From the NCBI GenBank assembly GCA_028285345.1, contig JANQPT010000019.1, positions 167,813 through 231,812 of the forward strand: a stretch of 64,000 bases of DNA. The letters are read 5' to 3'. Below, piece after piece: positions 28,357 through 36,712 of this stretch. The notes under the pieces are model-generated. The model had not been told where the DNA came from and did not search any database. It was given only the letters and a program-made list of their open reading frames with translations. The first letter of the stretch is position 1, and each line of letters begins with the position of its first letter. The position numbers and the translations under genes were made by a program. Source of the DNA: Planctomycetales bacterium (GTDB lineage Bacteria > Planctomycetota > Planctomycetia > Planctomycetales > Planctomycetaceae).

Positions 28357-30114
28357 TTACGCTTTGACGAAGTCCAGACCGGGGTCTTGGGGATCGCCAT
28401 CTTTCATCTTGAAGCTGAAGCCTTTTTCATTCAGGTCCACGATGCCGATCAACTTTTCGCCGTCCTGCTTGCGGATCAGCGTCAATTCGTTGTTCTCGAT
28501 CGTGTACTTGCCTTCGAAAGTGCTCGTCTCACCGTCGGCGGTGAAGCTCCACTTGAAAGTCGTGTCAGTGTTGAGGATCAACTGAAACTCGACGCCTTCC
28601 GCCGGAGCGGCTTTGAAATCGCCTTGCAGCTTGGCTTGCTGCGGGGCCTTCTCAGGGGCCTCTTCAGGAGCCTGCTCAGGTGTCTGCTTCGGTTCCGGTT
28701 GTTCCTTCTGCGTTTCCTCTTTGACTTGCTTCACCGGGCTGGTCTCCGCTGGCGTCGCCACACCGGCGTTGCTCAGGGCTCCCAGTCCGCCCGCCTTGGG
28801 GTCCACCGTTTGCGGCGGCTTGATTGCTTGAGGTTGTTCCACCGGCGGAGCGTAGTCCACCGGTTGTTGCGGAGCGACCTCTTGTCCGGTGATCGTTTGC
28901 AGCAACGTCGCTGACAGCTGATCACGCGGTTCCAACTCGATTACTTTCTTCAATTCCTTAGCCGCCGCATCCGTGTGGTTGAGCATCAGGTAGTGATACG
29001 CCAACAGGAAACGGAGAGGGGCGACCTGCGGGTTTTGGTTGCGAACCTGTTCCAGTTCCCGCAGTTGGGCGGAGTAGATTTCCGCTTGCGGAAACAGGCT
29101 ACGCAACGTGTCCCAATTCCATCCGGGGCCTGCCGTCAGTGCGACGTGAGCCGCGGAGGCCGCTTGTTCGTACTCTTTCATCGTGAACAAGACCAGTGAC
29201 CGAAACTGATGCAAGTCCGGGTTGCTGGGCATTTCTTTGATCGCCAATTCAATCGTGTCCAATGCCGTCTTCACGTCGCCGGCATAGAATGCTTGCCGAG
29301 CTTCCGCGAACAGGTTCATCACAGTTTCTGAAACTTGCTCCTCTTCATTGACCGGTCCGAGCGGTTGGCTGTAGTCGTAAACCGGAACCACCACCGTGTC
29401 GCAGTAGGGATTGCAGTAGGTATACGTGGGTCGATTGATGGCGAATGCGAGACCCCAGCCAAAGCGACGCCACCCGCGACGTCCCCACCAGTGATGCTTG
29501 TGTTTGTGGTGAGGACGACGGCCATGCCATTTGCCGAAACCTTTGCCATGGTGCTTGTGGTGATGTCCCCAGCGACCTTTGTGTCCCTTGTGGTGGCCGT
29601 GGTGACCCTTGTGCCCACCCTTGTGGCCCCAGCGTCCACCTTTGTGACCGCCCTTATGACCACCTTTGTGACCCCAGTGGCCGCCTTTGTGACCACCCAC
29701 GTGCCCGCCCTTGTGTCCGCCTTTGTGTCCGCCTTTGTGGCCACCCAAGTGTCCACCCTTGTGCCCGCCTTTGTGTCCACCCAAATGACCGCCCTTATGA
29801 CCGCCACGGCTGCCGCCCCGGTGAAATCCACCGCGTGATCCGCCCCGGCTGCCACCGCGACTGAAACCGCCGCGCGACCCGCCCCGGCTTCCGCCGCGGT
29901 TGAATCCGCCGCGTGATCCACCTCGGCTGAACCCGCCCCGGCTGCCGCCACGGCTGAATCCACCACGGCTACCGCCGCGGCTAAAACCGCCGCGAGATCC
30001 GCCTCGGCCGCCACCGCCGCGGCGTCCGCGTGCTTCTGCGTCTTCCAAGCTACAGGCGAAGACCAGGCTCAGTGCCAGGCTCGCGATGGTGAGTGTTTTT
30101 GTAGAAGTCTTCAT
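28357..30114 (-). CDS. exported Gly/His/Arg tandem-repeat protein with TPR domain and C-terminal beta domain
   Basis: A 585-residue exported protein. Signal peptide MKTSTKTLTIASLALSLVFA, then a low-complexity region of about 200 residues: first RGGSRGGFS-type repeats (about 30-100), then GGHKGGHKGGHLGGHKGG-type repeats, ending in HH/KH runs. After a Trp/Arg-rich block there is a TPR-like helical region (about 280-420; FAEARQAFYAGDVKTALDTI, ALTAGPGWNWDTLRSLFP). A Pro/Glu/Gln-rich linker leads to a C-terminal lipocalin-like beta domain (FQLILNTDTTFKWSF, TSTFEGKYTIENNELTL). Histidine repeats could bind metal or acidic polymers. The start is the ATG at 30114; an upstream open frame to 30312 is not used. 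Shares a promoter motif with the next two genes. Confidence 0.8.
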   Translation of the reverse strand: MKTSTKTLTIASLALSLVFACSLEDAEARGRRGGGGRGGSRGGFSRGGSRGGFSRGGSRGGFSRGGSRGGFNRGGSRGGSRGGFSRGGSRGGSRGGFHRGGSRGGHKGGHLGGHKGGHKGGHLGGHKGGHKGGHKGGHVGGHKGGHWGHKGGHKGGHKGGRWGHKGGHKGHHGHHKGHKGRWGHHHKHHGKGFGKWHGRRPHHKHKHHWWGRRGWRRFGWGLAFAINRPTYTYCNPYCDTVVVPVYDYSQPLGPVNEEEQVSETVMNLFAEARQAFYAGDVKTALDTIELAIKEMPSNPDLHQFRSLVLFTMKEYEQAASAAHVALTAGPGWNWDTLRSLFPQAEIYSAQLRELEQVRNQNPQVAPLRFLLAYHYLMLNHTDAAAKELKKVIELEPRDQLSATLLQTITGQEVAPQQPVDYAPPVEQPQAIKPPQTVDPKAGGLGALSNAGVATPAETSPVKQVKEETQKEQPEPKQTPEQAPEEAPEKAPQQAKLQGDFKAAPAEGVEFQLILNTDTTFKWSFTADGETSTFEGKYTIENNELTLIRKQDGEKLIGIVDLNEKGFSFKMKDGDPQDPGLDFVKA

Positions 30115-30190
30115 TGTTGTGTTCCTAGAAAAGTCTGTTTTTGTGTGTTGTTTTGTCGGTTTGTTTGTGTGTTGGATTACCTTCTGACTA

Positions 30191-30221
30191 GCCAAGCGGA
30201 CGCACATGGCATCTGTTACAG
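30191..30221 (-). promoter_or_regulatory. shared two-block promoter motif, copy 1 (CTGTAACA-N16-GCTTGGC)
   Basis: On the minus strand CTGTAACA (30214-30221) and GCTTGGC (30191-30197) are separated by exactly 16 nt. The GCTTGGC block is 76 nt before the ATG at 30114, and the leader between is A/C-rich (ACACACAA, AACAACACAC). The same pair and spacing occurs before the other two exported genes. Confidence 0.6.
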
Positions 30222-30255
30222 AGGATTTCCAAGATTTCTTGCCGAATGCGCCCGT

Positions 30256-30291
30256 CAAACTGAAACGCGACCGGGAGCAGCCCCGGTCGCG
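30256..30291 (-). terminator. intrinsic terminator for the Gly/His/Arg-repeat protein gene
   Basis: On the minus strand CGCGACCGGG and CCCGGTCGCG form a perfect 10-bp stem with a six-base loop, followed by TTTCAGTTT. It lies 70 nt after the stop codon of the gene ending at 30361, and about 45 nt before the promoter motif of the next gene. Confidence 0.75.
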
Positions 30292-30360
30292 TGGTCGCCG
30301 CACAAACCTCACATTTGTGCACTTATTCTGATTGAAGTCGTTTCTTCATAGAGACTTAGG

Positions 30361-30861
30361 CTATCGCCAGTGCCAGTAGCCGCCGAAGTAAGGCCTGCCC
30401 CAGTAACCACCGAAGTAGGGCCGGCCCCAGTACCCGCCGTAAAACGGCTTGTGCCAGTGACCCCAGCGGCCCCAGCCGCCCCAACGGCCCCAACGATGAC
30501 CGCGTCCCCACCGGTGACCGTGATGTCCCCAGCGGTGCCCGTGGCGTCCATGTCCCCAGCGGCCGCCGCGATGACCGCGGTGTCCACCCCGATGAAATCC
30601 GCCGCGATGTCCGCGATGCCCGCCGCGATGAAAGCCACCTCGGTGTCCGCCACGATGAAAGCCACCACGGTGTCCGCCACGGTGAAATCCGCCGCGCCCG
30701 CCGCCACGATGGAAACCGCCACGGCCGCCGGCGCGCATTCCTCCTCGTCCGCCTCCTCGTCCGCCGCGTCCACCCCGGGCTTCGACCGAATCGGTCCCGA
30801 TGGCCAACATGCAGACCGCCAGCAAGCCGGCGAGAATTGAAACCTTTGTAAACTTCCGCAT
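30361..30861 (-). CDS. exported Gly/His/Arg/Trp-rich repeat protein
   Basis: A 166-residue protein: signal peptide (VSILAGLLAVCMLAIGTDSV, cleaved near VEA-RGG), then nothing but low-complexity repeats. First RGGRGGGRGG, then units of HRGGFHRGG repeated at least six times, then HGHRWGHHGHRWGRGHRWG, and three copies of a YWGRPYFGG unit at the C-terminus. The composition resembles the repeat region of the adjacent TPR protein (28357-30114), suggesting a common origin. Such chains may bind metal ions, acidic polysaccharide or nucleic acid in the envelope; this is inference. GAGGAG lies just before the ATG. Antisense frames over the same DNA are mirror images of the repeat. Confidence 0.75.
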   Translation of the reverse strand: MRKFTKVSILAGLLAVCMLAIGTDSVEARGGRGGRGGGRGGMRAGGRGGFHRGGGRGGFHRGGHRGGFHRGGHRGGFHRGGHRGHRGGFHRGGHRGHRGGRWGHGRHGHRWGHHGHRWGRGHRWGRWGGWGRWGHWHKPFYGGYWGRPYFGGYWGRPYFGGYWHWR

Positions 30862-30925
30862 CGTATGTCTCCTCAGTTTGTGTTCTTGATAGTTGCGATT
30901 GAGTGCCGTTGAATTCCTCTCTCAT

Positions 30926-30955
30926 TCCAAGCGAAATTGGCGTCATTTTGTTACG
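30926..30955 (-). promoter_or_regulatory. shared two-block promoter motif, copy 2 (CGTAACA-N16-GCTTGGA)
   Basis: On the minus strand CGTAACA (30949-30955) and GCTTGGA (30926-30932) are 16 nt apart, as at 30191-30221 and 32541-32571. The downstream block is 65 nt before the ATG at 30861. Confidence 0.6.
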
Positions 30956-31176
30956 TGGATAGAGTCCGATTGATTCAAATATGCGTAAAGCATTTGTTTT
31001 CAGCAGATTGCAAAACGAGTTAGTGCTGGACGTCTCTTGAGCTTTGATGACACGAGAGCTGGTGCATGAAGTCAAAGTGACTGATGGTTCGGTCAATTCA
31101 ACGATCAGAGTGATCGGCGAGCAATGTCGGTCGCGTCCTTCGACCGCCGAAGCTCAGTTCGCGCCGCCCTAACATG

Positions 31177-31215
31177 AAAAAAGCGGTTGAAGCGGAATGC
31201 GTCCGCCTCAACCGC
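31177..31215 (-). terminator. intrinsic terminator for the trypsin-like protease gene
   Basis: On the minus strand GCGGTTGAGGCGGA pairs with TTCCGCTTCAACCGC (about 14 bp), followed by TTTTTT. It lies about 50 nt after the stop codon of the protease gene. The remaining 30956-31176 stretch shows nothing else. Confidence 0.9.
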
Positions 31216-31262
31216 CGAATCGGGGATTAGGTGCGAGCTCTCGCGCCGCGAGTGAGAAACAC

Positions 31263-32441
31263 TCAGGAGCTGCCCAGTCGGTCGCTGCTCGAAGTCCGAG
31301 TCCGGCTCAGCGAGACGCTTGCCGCGATCTGTTGTTTCATCGAGGCCGCGACTTTGGAAACAAACTCGACGGAGTTGCGTAAGGCCTGCGGCGACGCTCC
31401 GGCGTCAACCTTTGCACAAAACATCACCAGGTACTCGCCCTGTGCATTTTTTTCGATGACCCAGGCACCAATCTTCGCCCGAGCCGACTGTTCCATCAGC
31501 TTCGTGAGCATTTCTGCCGACAACGCTTGCTTGGAAACTGTGGCCAGTGACCAGATTTTGCGAGTTTCCGCCTGCTCGTAGGACTCCAACTTGGCGGAGA
31601 CGAACACCCGCTGGGTTCCGCCCTCGTTCATCCGCAAGTCGGCGGCAAAGGCAGTCCGGCCCTGCGGGGTAAACTGAAGCCCGCTCTTGGCCAAAACGTC
31701 CGGCAGTGTAATCGTGTTGTAATCAATGACCTCTTGGAGAAAGGCTTTGACTTCTGAAATGTCGACGCAGTAGCTCATGAGGCGGGCTTTCGGGTCCAGC
31801 GACTGCGAAATTCCGATCAACTTGCCTTCGTCGTTGACCACCGGTCCGCCGCTGTCTCCGGGATTGATCGGGGAGGAGGTCTCCACGATTCGCATGTTGT
31901 GCGGCCCGGCTTGGGTGCGAAATTGCTTTTGGTAGACCGCCCGGACCGTCCCCGGTGTGTAGGGCCAGAGCACACCGCTGGCGGTCGGGTTTCCGATGGA
32001 GTGGACCCCATCGCCCGGACCCGCCGACACTTCGTTGAGTTCGATTGCGGGCGTGTTTTCCGGAAGTCGGCTCAGCTCGACAATCGCCAAATCCCGTTTT
32101 TTGTCGACCATGACGACCCGGGCGCGAATGCCGAAGGAATCGGCCCCATTGATGTAGTGCTGCCGTTCGGCGATCAGTTGTTCGTCCTTGTGTTGCGGGA
32201 AGAAAACCAAAACATCCTTCGAATCGCCGACGACGTGATAGTTCGAGACGACCCACTTTCGTTTGAGATCGACGAGCACGCCGGAACCGGTGGAATAGCC
32301 GTTTTCCGCCTTGGCGATGATCCAAGTCGTTGATTTCAGCGTGTGGCGATACACTTTGGCATTGGCCAGCGCTGTTTGAGTGGTGGAGGCCGCGATCAAT
32401 GCCGCCGCGGCCACGAATGCAAATTTGGTAGAAGTTCTCAT
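31263..32441 (-). CDS. exported trypsin-like serine protease (HtrA/Deg-type protease domain)
   Basis: A 392-residue exported protease: signal peptide MRTSTKFAFVAAAALIAAST, then a chymotrypsin-fold domain with catalytic His69 (SNYHVVG), Asp117 (KKRDLAIVEL) and Ser197 (INPGDSGGPV), as in HtrA/Deg proteins. There is no recognisable PDZ domain; instead a C-terminal part of about 140 residues ends in a Ser-rich tail (SLSRTRTSSS). It likely degrades or processes misfolded envelope proteins. The first codons (ATGAGAACTTCTACCAAA) resemble those of the TPR gene (ATGAAGACTTCTACAAAA). An open frame extends upstream to 32603 but the signal peptide fixes this start. Confidence 0.85.
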   Translation of the reverse strand: MRTSTKFAFVAAAALIAASTTQTALANAKVYRHTLKSTTWIIAKAENGYSTGSGVLVDLKRKWVVSNYHVVGDSKDVLVFFPQHKDEQLIAERQHYINGADSFGIRARVVMVDKKRDLAIVELSRLPENTPAIELNEVSAGPGDGVHSIGNPTASGVLWPYTPGTVRAVYQKQFRTQAGPHNMRIVETSSPINPGDSGGPVVNDEGKLIGISQSLDPKARLMSYCVDISEVKAFLQEVIDYNTITLPDVLAKSGLQFTPQGRTAFAADLRMNEGGTQRVFVSAKLESYEQAETRKIWSLATVSKQALSAEMLTKLMEQSARAKIGAWVIEKNAQGEYLVMFCAKVDAGASPQALRNSVEFVSKVAASMKQQIAASVSLSRTRTSSSDRLGSS

Positions 32442-32540
32442 TGTTGCACCATTCCCGTTACTTCGTTGTTGATTGAGTTGTGTCCGTTGTGTGTTGGTGT
32501 TTGGTGGAATGCCGCGTTTTCCGGCGTTCCTTGTTAGCCT

Positions 32541-32571
32541 GCCAAGCGTGTAATGAGATGAATTGTTACAG
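32541..32571 (-). promoter_or_regulatory. shared two-block promoter motif, copy 3 (CTGTAACA-N16-GCTTGGC)
   Basis: On the minus strand CTGTAACA (32564-32571) and GCTTGGC (32541-32547) are separated by 16 nt, identical in both blocks and spacing to copy 1 although the spacer sequence is unrelated. It lies 100 nt before the protease ATG, with an A/C-rich leader (CCAACACACAA). The rest of 32442-32814 holds no recognised gene. Confidence 0.6.
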
Positions 32572-32814
32572 GCCTCACTCAAAACATTTGCGTTCTCGGT
32601 CACCGTTTGTGTCAGGCGTGAGAGGCGGATTCGCCTGAAATCGCGAGGTCACGATAGTCAGCCGAAGTTATTGTTGATATTTTGAGTGAGCGCGAACTCA
32701 ACAGCCGTCTCCGTGTTCTAGAGATATGTCTTTACTCCGGCGTGAAGCGGTACGGAGCGCGGCAATCGCGGGATTTCGAGGGGAGTTGAGAACTTCCCGT
32801 GCAGGGAGAGAGGC

Positions 32815-33702
32815 ATGGCGACTAAAGGTGAGCAGTTTGCGGGTCTGACGGTGGCGTTGGTGACGCCGTTTCGCGACGGCGACGTCGATGAGGCTGCTCT
32901 GAGAAAACTGGTCGACTTTCACATCGAACAAGGGACCGATTGCGTCAGTCCCGTCGGCACGACCGGCGAAAGCCCGACCTTGTCGCACGATGAACACGAT
33001 CGCGTGATCTCCATCGTTTGTGACCAGGCCGCTGGGCGGGTTAAAGTCATGGCGGGTACCGGCTCCAACAGCACCGCCGAGGCGATTCGGCTGACGAGAT
33101 TCGCCAAAGATGCGGGCGCCGATGCCGCGCTGATGGTCGCTCCGTACTACAACAAGCCGACGCAAACCGGGTTTTACGAGCATTACAAAGCGGTTGCCGA
33201 AGCGGTCGACATTCCGATTGTGCTGTACAACATCCCCGGCCGCACCGCGAAGAACATGGAAGCGGACACGATTGCGCGTTTGGGCGAGATCCCGAATATT
33301 GTGGCCGTCAAAGAGTCGACCGGCTCGATGGATCAAGCCTCACAAATTATTGCGACGTCGAATCTGACCGTCCTCTCCGGGGATGACAGTCTGACATTGC
33401 CGCTGATGTCGCTCGGCGGGCGGGGCGTAATTTCGGTGGTCGCCAACATCATCCCCCAAGATGTCAAAGCGATGATTTCCGCATTTGACTCCGGCGATAC
33501 CGAGGCGGCCCGCGCGCAACACTTAAAGCTGTTTCCGCTCTGCCGCGATTTGTTGTCGATGTCGACGAATCCCATCCCCATCAAAGCGGCCATGAAGATT
33601 CTCGGCCGCGATACGGGGGAGCTGCGGCTGCCGATGTCGCCGCTGACAGAAGCGGAGGAGCAAGAGTTGGCCGGCACATTACGGACTTACGGGCTGCTCT
33701 GA
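32815..33702 (+). CDS. dapA: 4-hydroxy-tetrahydrodipicolinate synthase
   Basis: DapA condenses pyruvate with aspartate semialdehyde in the lysine/diaminopimelate pathway. The 295-residue TIM barrel has the Schiff-base Lys166 ([10 protein letters not shown]), Tyr138 in VLYNIPGRT, and GTTGE (48-52). Length and motif order fit true DapA and not N-acetylneuraminate lyase. GGGAGAGAGG lies upstream of the ATG. It is followed 52 nt later by a DUF1501 gene on the same strand, with no functional link apparent. Diaminopimelate supply fits a peptidoglycan-containing planctomycete. Confidence 0.95.
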   Translation: MATKGEQFAGLTVALVTPFRDGDVDEAALRKLVDFHIEQGTDCVSPVGTTGESPTLSHDEHDRVISIVCDQAAGRVKVMAGTGSNSTAEAIRLTRFAKDAGADAALMVAPYYNKPTQTGFYEHYKAVAEAVDIPIVLYNIPGRTAKNMEADTIARLGEIPNIVAVKESTGSMDQASQIIATSNLTVLSGDDSLTLPLMSLGGRGVISVVANIIPQDVKAMISAFDSGDTEAARAQHLKLFPLCRDLLSMSTNPIPIKAAMKILGRDTGELRLPMSPLTEAEEQELAGTLRTYGLL

Positions 33703-33754
33703 TTTTCGTTACTATGAATCGGGCCGAAACGCAGGACATTCATGAGGTGAATGG

Positions 33755-35113
33755 ATGTTGGTCATCCCGGGTTCCGATGTGCGGCTATGCGACGGCGTCT
33801 CGCGCCGGTCGTTCCTCAAAATCGGCGGATTGGCGCTGGGCGGGCTGACGCTGCCGCAACTGCTCAAGGCCGAAGATTCGTCTCCCGCCGGCCGCAGGCA
33901 CAAATCGGTGATTATGATCTTCCTGACCGGCGGGCCGCCGCATCAGGACATGGTCGACCTCAAGCCGCAAGCACCGGCCGAGTATAGGGGTGAGTTTCAG
34001 CCGATTCGTTCAAACGTTGCGGGCATCGACGTCTGTGAACACCTGCCGCTTATGGCGGAGCGGATGGACCGGCTGGCAGTCATTCGCACGTTGGTCGGCT
34101 CGATCGGGCAACACTCGGCGTTTCAATGTCTGCACGGACATCCCAATCGCAATCAGCCGCCGGGGGGCTGGCCCTGTTTTGGATCGGCGGTTTCGAAACT
34201 GCAGGGACCGCTAAATCGTGAAATCCCGCCGAGTATCGCGCTGCAGCCCCGAATGGGGGGACCGGCTTGGAGCGATCCTGGGCAGCCCGGTTTCGCCGGG
34301 ATGAAGCACGCGCCGTTTGCGCCCAACGCGTCCGGGACGCAGGATCTCGTATTGGACGGGATGAACCTGCAGAAACTGAGCGATCGCCGCGCGCTGTTGG
34401 ACAGTATCGATGAGCTCCGCCGCACGCTCGATTCCAGCGACGTGATCGACGGCATGGACACCTATTATCGGCAGGCGTTCGACATTCTCACGACCGGCCG
34501 TCTTGCGACGGCGCTGGATGTCGAACAAGAGGACCCCGCTGTCCGCGAGCGCTACGGCCGCGGTTCGAAGGAACCGGCCGGTTATGGTGACGCTGGCTGG
34601 TTGCGGAACGAAGATTTCTTGGTTGCCCGCCGTCTCGTCGAAGCGGGTGCGCGAGTGGTCACGCTCACATTCGGCCGCTGGGATTGGCACGGCCAGCCGC
34701 ACGGTACAAACTTTGACAACGCCCGCGATCATCTGCCCGCCTTCGATCAAGCCTTTTCAGCACTGCTCGACGACCTTCACCAGCGCGGCTTGCAGGACGA
34801 CGTTTCGGTCGTCGTCTGGGGCGAATTCGGCCGCACCCCCAAGATCAACCCGCGGGGCGGCCGTGATCATTGGCCCCGCGTCGGCTGCGCGCTGTTAGCC
34901 GGCGGAGGCATCCGCAGCGGACAGATCATCGGCGCAACCAACGCCCGCGCCGAACATGCCGTCAGCCGTCCGGTGCATTTTCAAGAGGTCTTCGCGACGC
35001 TGTATCACAATCTGGGGCTGGACGTTGATCACCTGACGATCGAAGACATGACCGGCCGGCCGCAGTATTTGATCGATCACACGAAGTATCAACCGCTGCC
35101 GGAGTTGACGTGA
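33755..35113 (+). CDS. DUF1501 family exported protein
   Basis: A 452-residue DUF1501 protein with a Tat-like leader (CDGVSRRSFLKIGGLALGG). Family blocks: IMIFLTGGPPHQDMVDLKP, GIDVCEHLPLMAERMDRLAV, VVVWGEFGRTPKIN and GRDHWPRVGCALLAGGG. It is closer to the copy at 26755 than to the one at 42557, judged by shared EHLPL and GRDHW contexts. DUF1501 proteins are exported hydrolase-like proteins of unknown substrate. A short membrane-anchored gene follows 18 nt downstream, so the two likely share a transcript. Confidence 0.9.
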   Translation: MLVIPGSDVRLCDGVSRRSFLKIGGLALGGLTLPQLLKAEDSSPAGRRHKSVIMIFLTGGPPHQDMVDLKPQAPAEYRGEFQPIRSNVAGIDVCEHLPLMAERMDRLAVIRTLVGSIGQHSAFQCLHGHPNRNQPPGGWPCFGSAVSKLQGPLNREIPPSIALQPRMGGPAWSDPGQPGFAGMKHAPFAPNASGTQDLVLDGMNLQKLSDRRALLDSIDELRRTLDSSDVIDGMDTYYRQAFDILTTGRLATALDVEQEDPAVRERYGRGSKEPAGYGDAGWLRNEDFLVARRLVEAGARVVTLTFGRWDWHGQPHGTNFDNARDHLPAFDQAFSALLDDLHQRGLQDDVSVVVWGEFGRTPKINPRGGRDHWPRVGCALLAGGGIRSGQIIGATNARAEHAVSRPVHFQEVFATLYHNLGLDVDHLTIEDMTGRPQYLIDHTKYQPLPELT

Positions 35114-35131
35114 AATAGGGTCGGCAGAGCG

Positions 35132-35650
35132 ATGTCCACGCAGAATCGTGACCCCGCACGCTATTTCTCGCTGTTCGCACTGACGATCAATCTTATTATC
35201 GCTGTCGTGTTCTGCATTGTCCTCTTTGTGGGTCGCGAGGAAGTTAAACCTCTTGACGTCGCTGACAGAGCTCTTGATGTCAAGGAGACTCTTGATGAGG
35301 TCTTCAAAGACAAGGAACGGATATCGTTCTTGTCCTACAATGGAACTTGGCATGGTACTGATGGTGAGGAGGTCGAAATCGTTCTAAAATCGAACGGCGA
35401 CGCTCTGTTGATTGAGACAGATTTGGATTTGCGGTCCTATAGAGGCAAGTATCTCGTGCGAAACGGCACGGAACTACTTCTTGAACTCAAGGAGTACGAT
35501 AATTGGCCGCCGATGTATCTTGTCGAAGACAATGCAAACCTTGTTTTGTTCCCAACTGACAGTTCCATAAAGTCGTTCTTTGATCACGAAGTTCGTGAGA
35601 GACAATCGTATGCTGGAAACTTCTGGCCAATGCGCGAGATGAGTGAGTAG
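35132..35650 (+). CDS. membrane-anchored protein of unknown function
   Basis: A 172-residue protein with one N-terminal membrane segment (YFSLFALTINLIIAVVFCIV) and an extracytoplasmic tail. The tail has beta-like strands (LSYNGTWHGTDGEEVEIVLK, LLIETDLDLRSYRGKYLVR) and resembles the 'GxW..xdg..v.l' lipocalin-like C-terminal domain of the TPR protein at 28357. The codon use is visibly poorer in G+C than its neighbours (AAA, GAT, CTT, TTT frequent), which may signal recent acquisition or weak constraint. It lies 18 nt after the DUF1501 gene. No family recognised. Confidence 0.65.
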   Translation: MSTQNRDPARYFSLFALTINLIIAVVFCIVLFVGREEVKPLDVADRALDVKETLDEVFKDKERISFLSYNGTWHGTDGEEVEIVLKSNGDALLIETDLDLRSYRGKYLVRNGTELLLELKEYDNWPPMYLVEDNANLVLFPTDSSIKSFFDHEVRERQSYAGNFWPMREMSE

Positions 35651-35710
35651 ATCAACCGACTGCTTTGATACCGTTATTCGTTGCAGTTCAGCAAACTGAC
35701 GGACACCTTA

Positions 35711-36592
35711 ATGACGACCCCATTGCTCAGCTTGCGGCACAACAACGCCGTCTATTCGGTCGCGTTTTCGTCTGACGGCAAACAGCTCGCCAGCGGGAGT
35801 CTGGACAAGACGATCAAGATCTGGCAATTGCCAGAAGGTGAAGAGCGGTTGCGGCTGCGGGGCCACGGCGAGGCGATCTGCTCGGTGGCGTTTTTGCCGG
35901 ACGCAAAAACTCTGCTCTCCGCCGGCCTGGACAAGACGTTGCGGCTGTGGGATCTGGAGTCGGGAAAACTGCAATCGACGATGTCGGGGCATTCCGCTTA
36001 TCTGACCTGCATGGCCGCGTCGGAGGATTGCCGCATCGCCGCGTCGGGCGCGCACGACAAGCAGATAATCGTGTGGAACATCGCCGACGGTACCCAGCGC
36101 GGAGTGCTGAACGGGCACACCGACCTGGTCAATTGCATCGCCATGTCGGACGACGGAAAACTTCTCGCCTCGGGCGGGCATGACCGGCTGGTGCGGTTGT
36201 GGAATTTGGAACAACTGGCCCCGCTCAAAGAACTCGGCCCGCACGCGGCGGTAATCCAGAGCTTGGCATTTTCTCCCGACGGCACAACGGTCGCTGCTGG
36301 TGACGACGCAGCGGCGATTCGTCTGTGGAACCTCAAAACCGGCGCGTCGACTGAGATTCGGGGCGGACACAAGCGGACCGTGAAATCGCTCGCATTCTCA
36401 CCCGACGGCGCGCAGCTAGCGACCGGCGGCGGAGATAAGACGGTCCGTATCTACGACGTCCGGACAAAACGCGAGCTGCAAGTCCTCAAAGCGCACCGCA
36501 ACACGATTTACGGCGTCGCATTTTCGCCCGACGGAAAACGCTTGGCGTCGGCCGGGTTTGACCGGGTGGCTTGTGTGTGGGATCTCGCGTGA
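35711..36592 (+). CDS. seven-bladed WD40 repeat protein
   Basis: A 293-residue protein formed entirely of about seven WD40 repeats, each with (V/S)AF(S)xDG and ending in (L/I)W(D/N/Q): SVAFSSDGKQLASGS...IKIW, SVAFLPDAKTLLSAG...LRLW, then IIVW, VRLW, IRLW, VRIY and VCVW. There is no signal peptide or extra domain. Full propellers of this type are protein-binding scaffolds; the partner is unknown. I start at the ATG at 35711; an in-frame TTG at 35681 is less likely. Well separated from the AT-rich gene upstream. Confidence 0.9.
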   Translation: MTTPLLSLRHNNAVYSVAFSSDGKQLASGSLDKTIKIWQLPEGEERLRLRGHGEAICSVAFLPDAKTLLSAGLDKTLRLWDLESGKLQSTMSGHSAYLTCMAASEDCRIAASGAHDKQIIVWNIADGTQRGVLNGHTDLVNCIAMSDDGKLLASGGHDRLVRLWNLEQLAPLKELGPHAAVIQSLAFSPDGTTVAAGDDAAAIRLWNLKTGASTEIRGGHKRTVKSLAFSPDGAQLATGGGDKTVRIYDVRTKRELQVLKAHRNTIYGVAFSPDGKRLASAGFDRVACVWDLA

Positions 36593-36669
36593 CGCGCGAT
36601 CACCTTCGGGCTTCGGCTATCGCCTCCGACCCCAGACACCCTGCGTGTTTAGGAGAAGCACGTCGCTCG

Positions 36670-36696
36670 CGACCGCAAGCGGTCGGCTTGGTTTCA
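36670..36696. repeat. single arm of the CCAAGCCGAC inverted-repeat family
   Basis: GACCGCAAGCGGTCGGCTTG then GTTTCAG. The inner GACCGCAAGCGGTC is a palindrome and the GGTCGGCTTGGTT end matches the right arms at 16412 and 48722. No left arm is evident nearby, so it may be a solo or degraded copy. Confidence 0.45.
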
Positions 36697-36712
36697 GAAG
36701 AACATTCTGTTA

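Noticed and set aside
29560..29830. Regular repeats that might be a CRISPR array
   Set aside because: The units are coding (Gly-His-Lys repeats), without unique spacers of constant length.
29335..29838. Valine/alanine/threonine-rich plus-strand frame, and similar ones at 30370-30840
   Set aside because: Both are complements of the Gly/His repeats; low-complexity mirror images, not genes.
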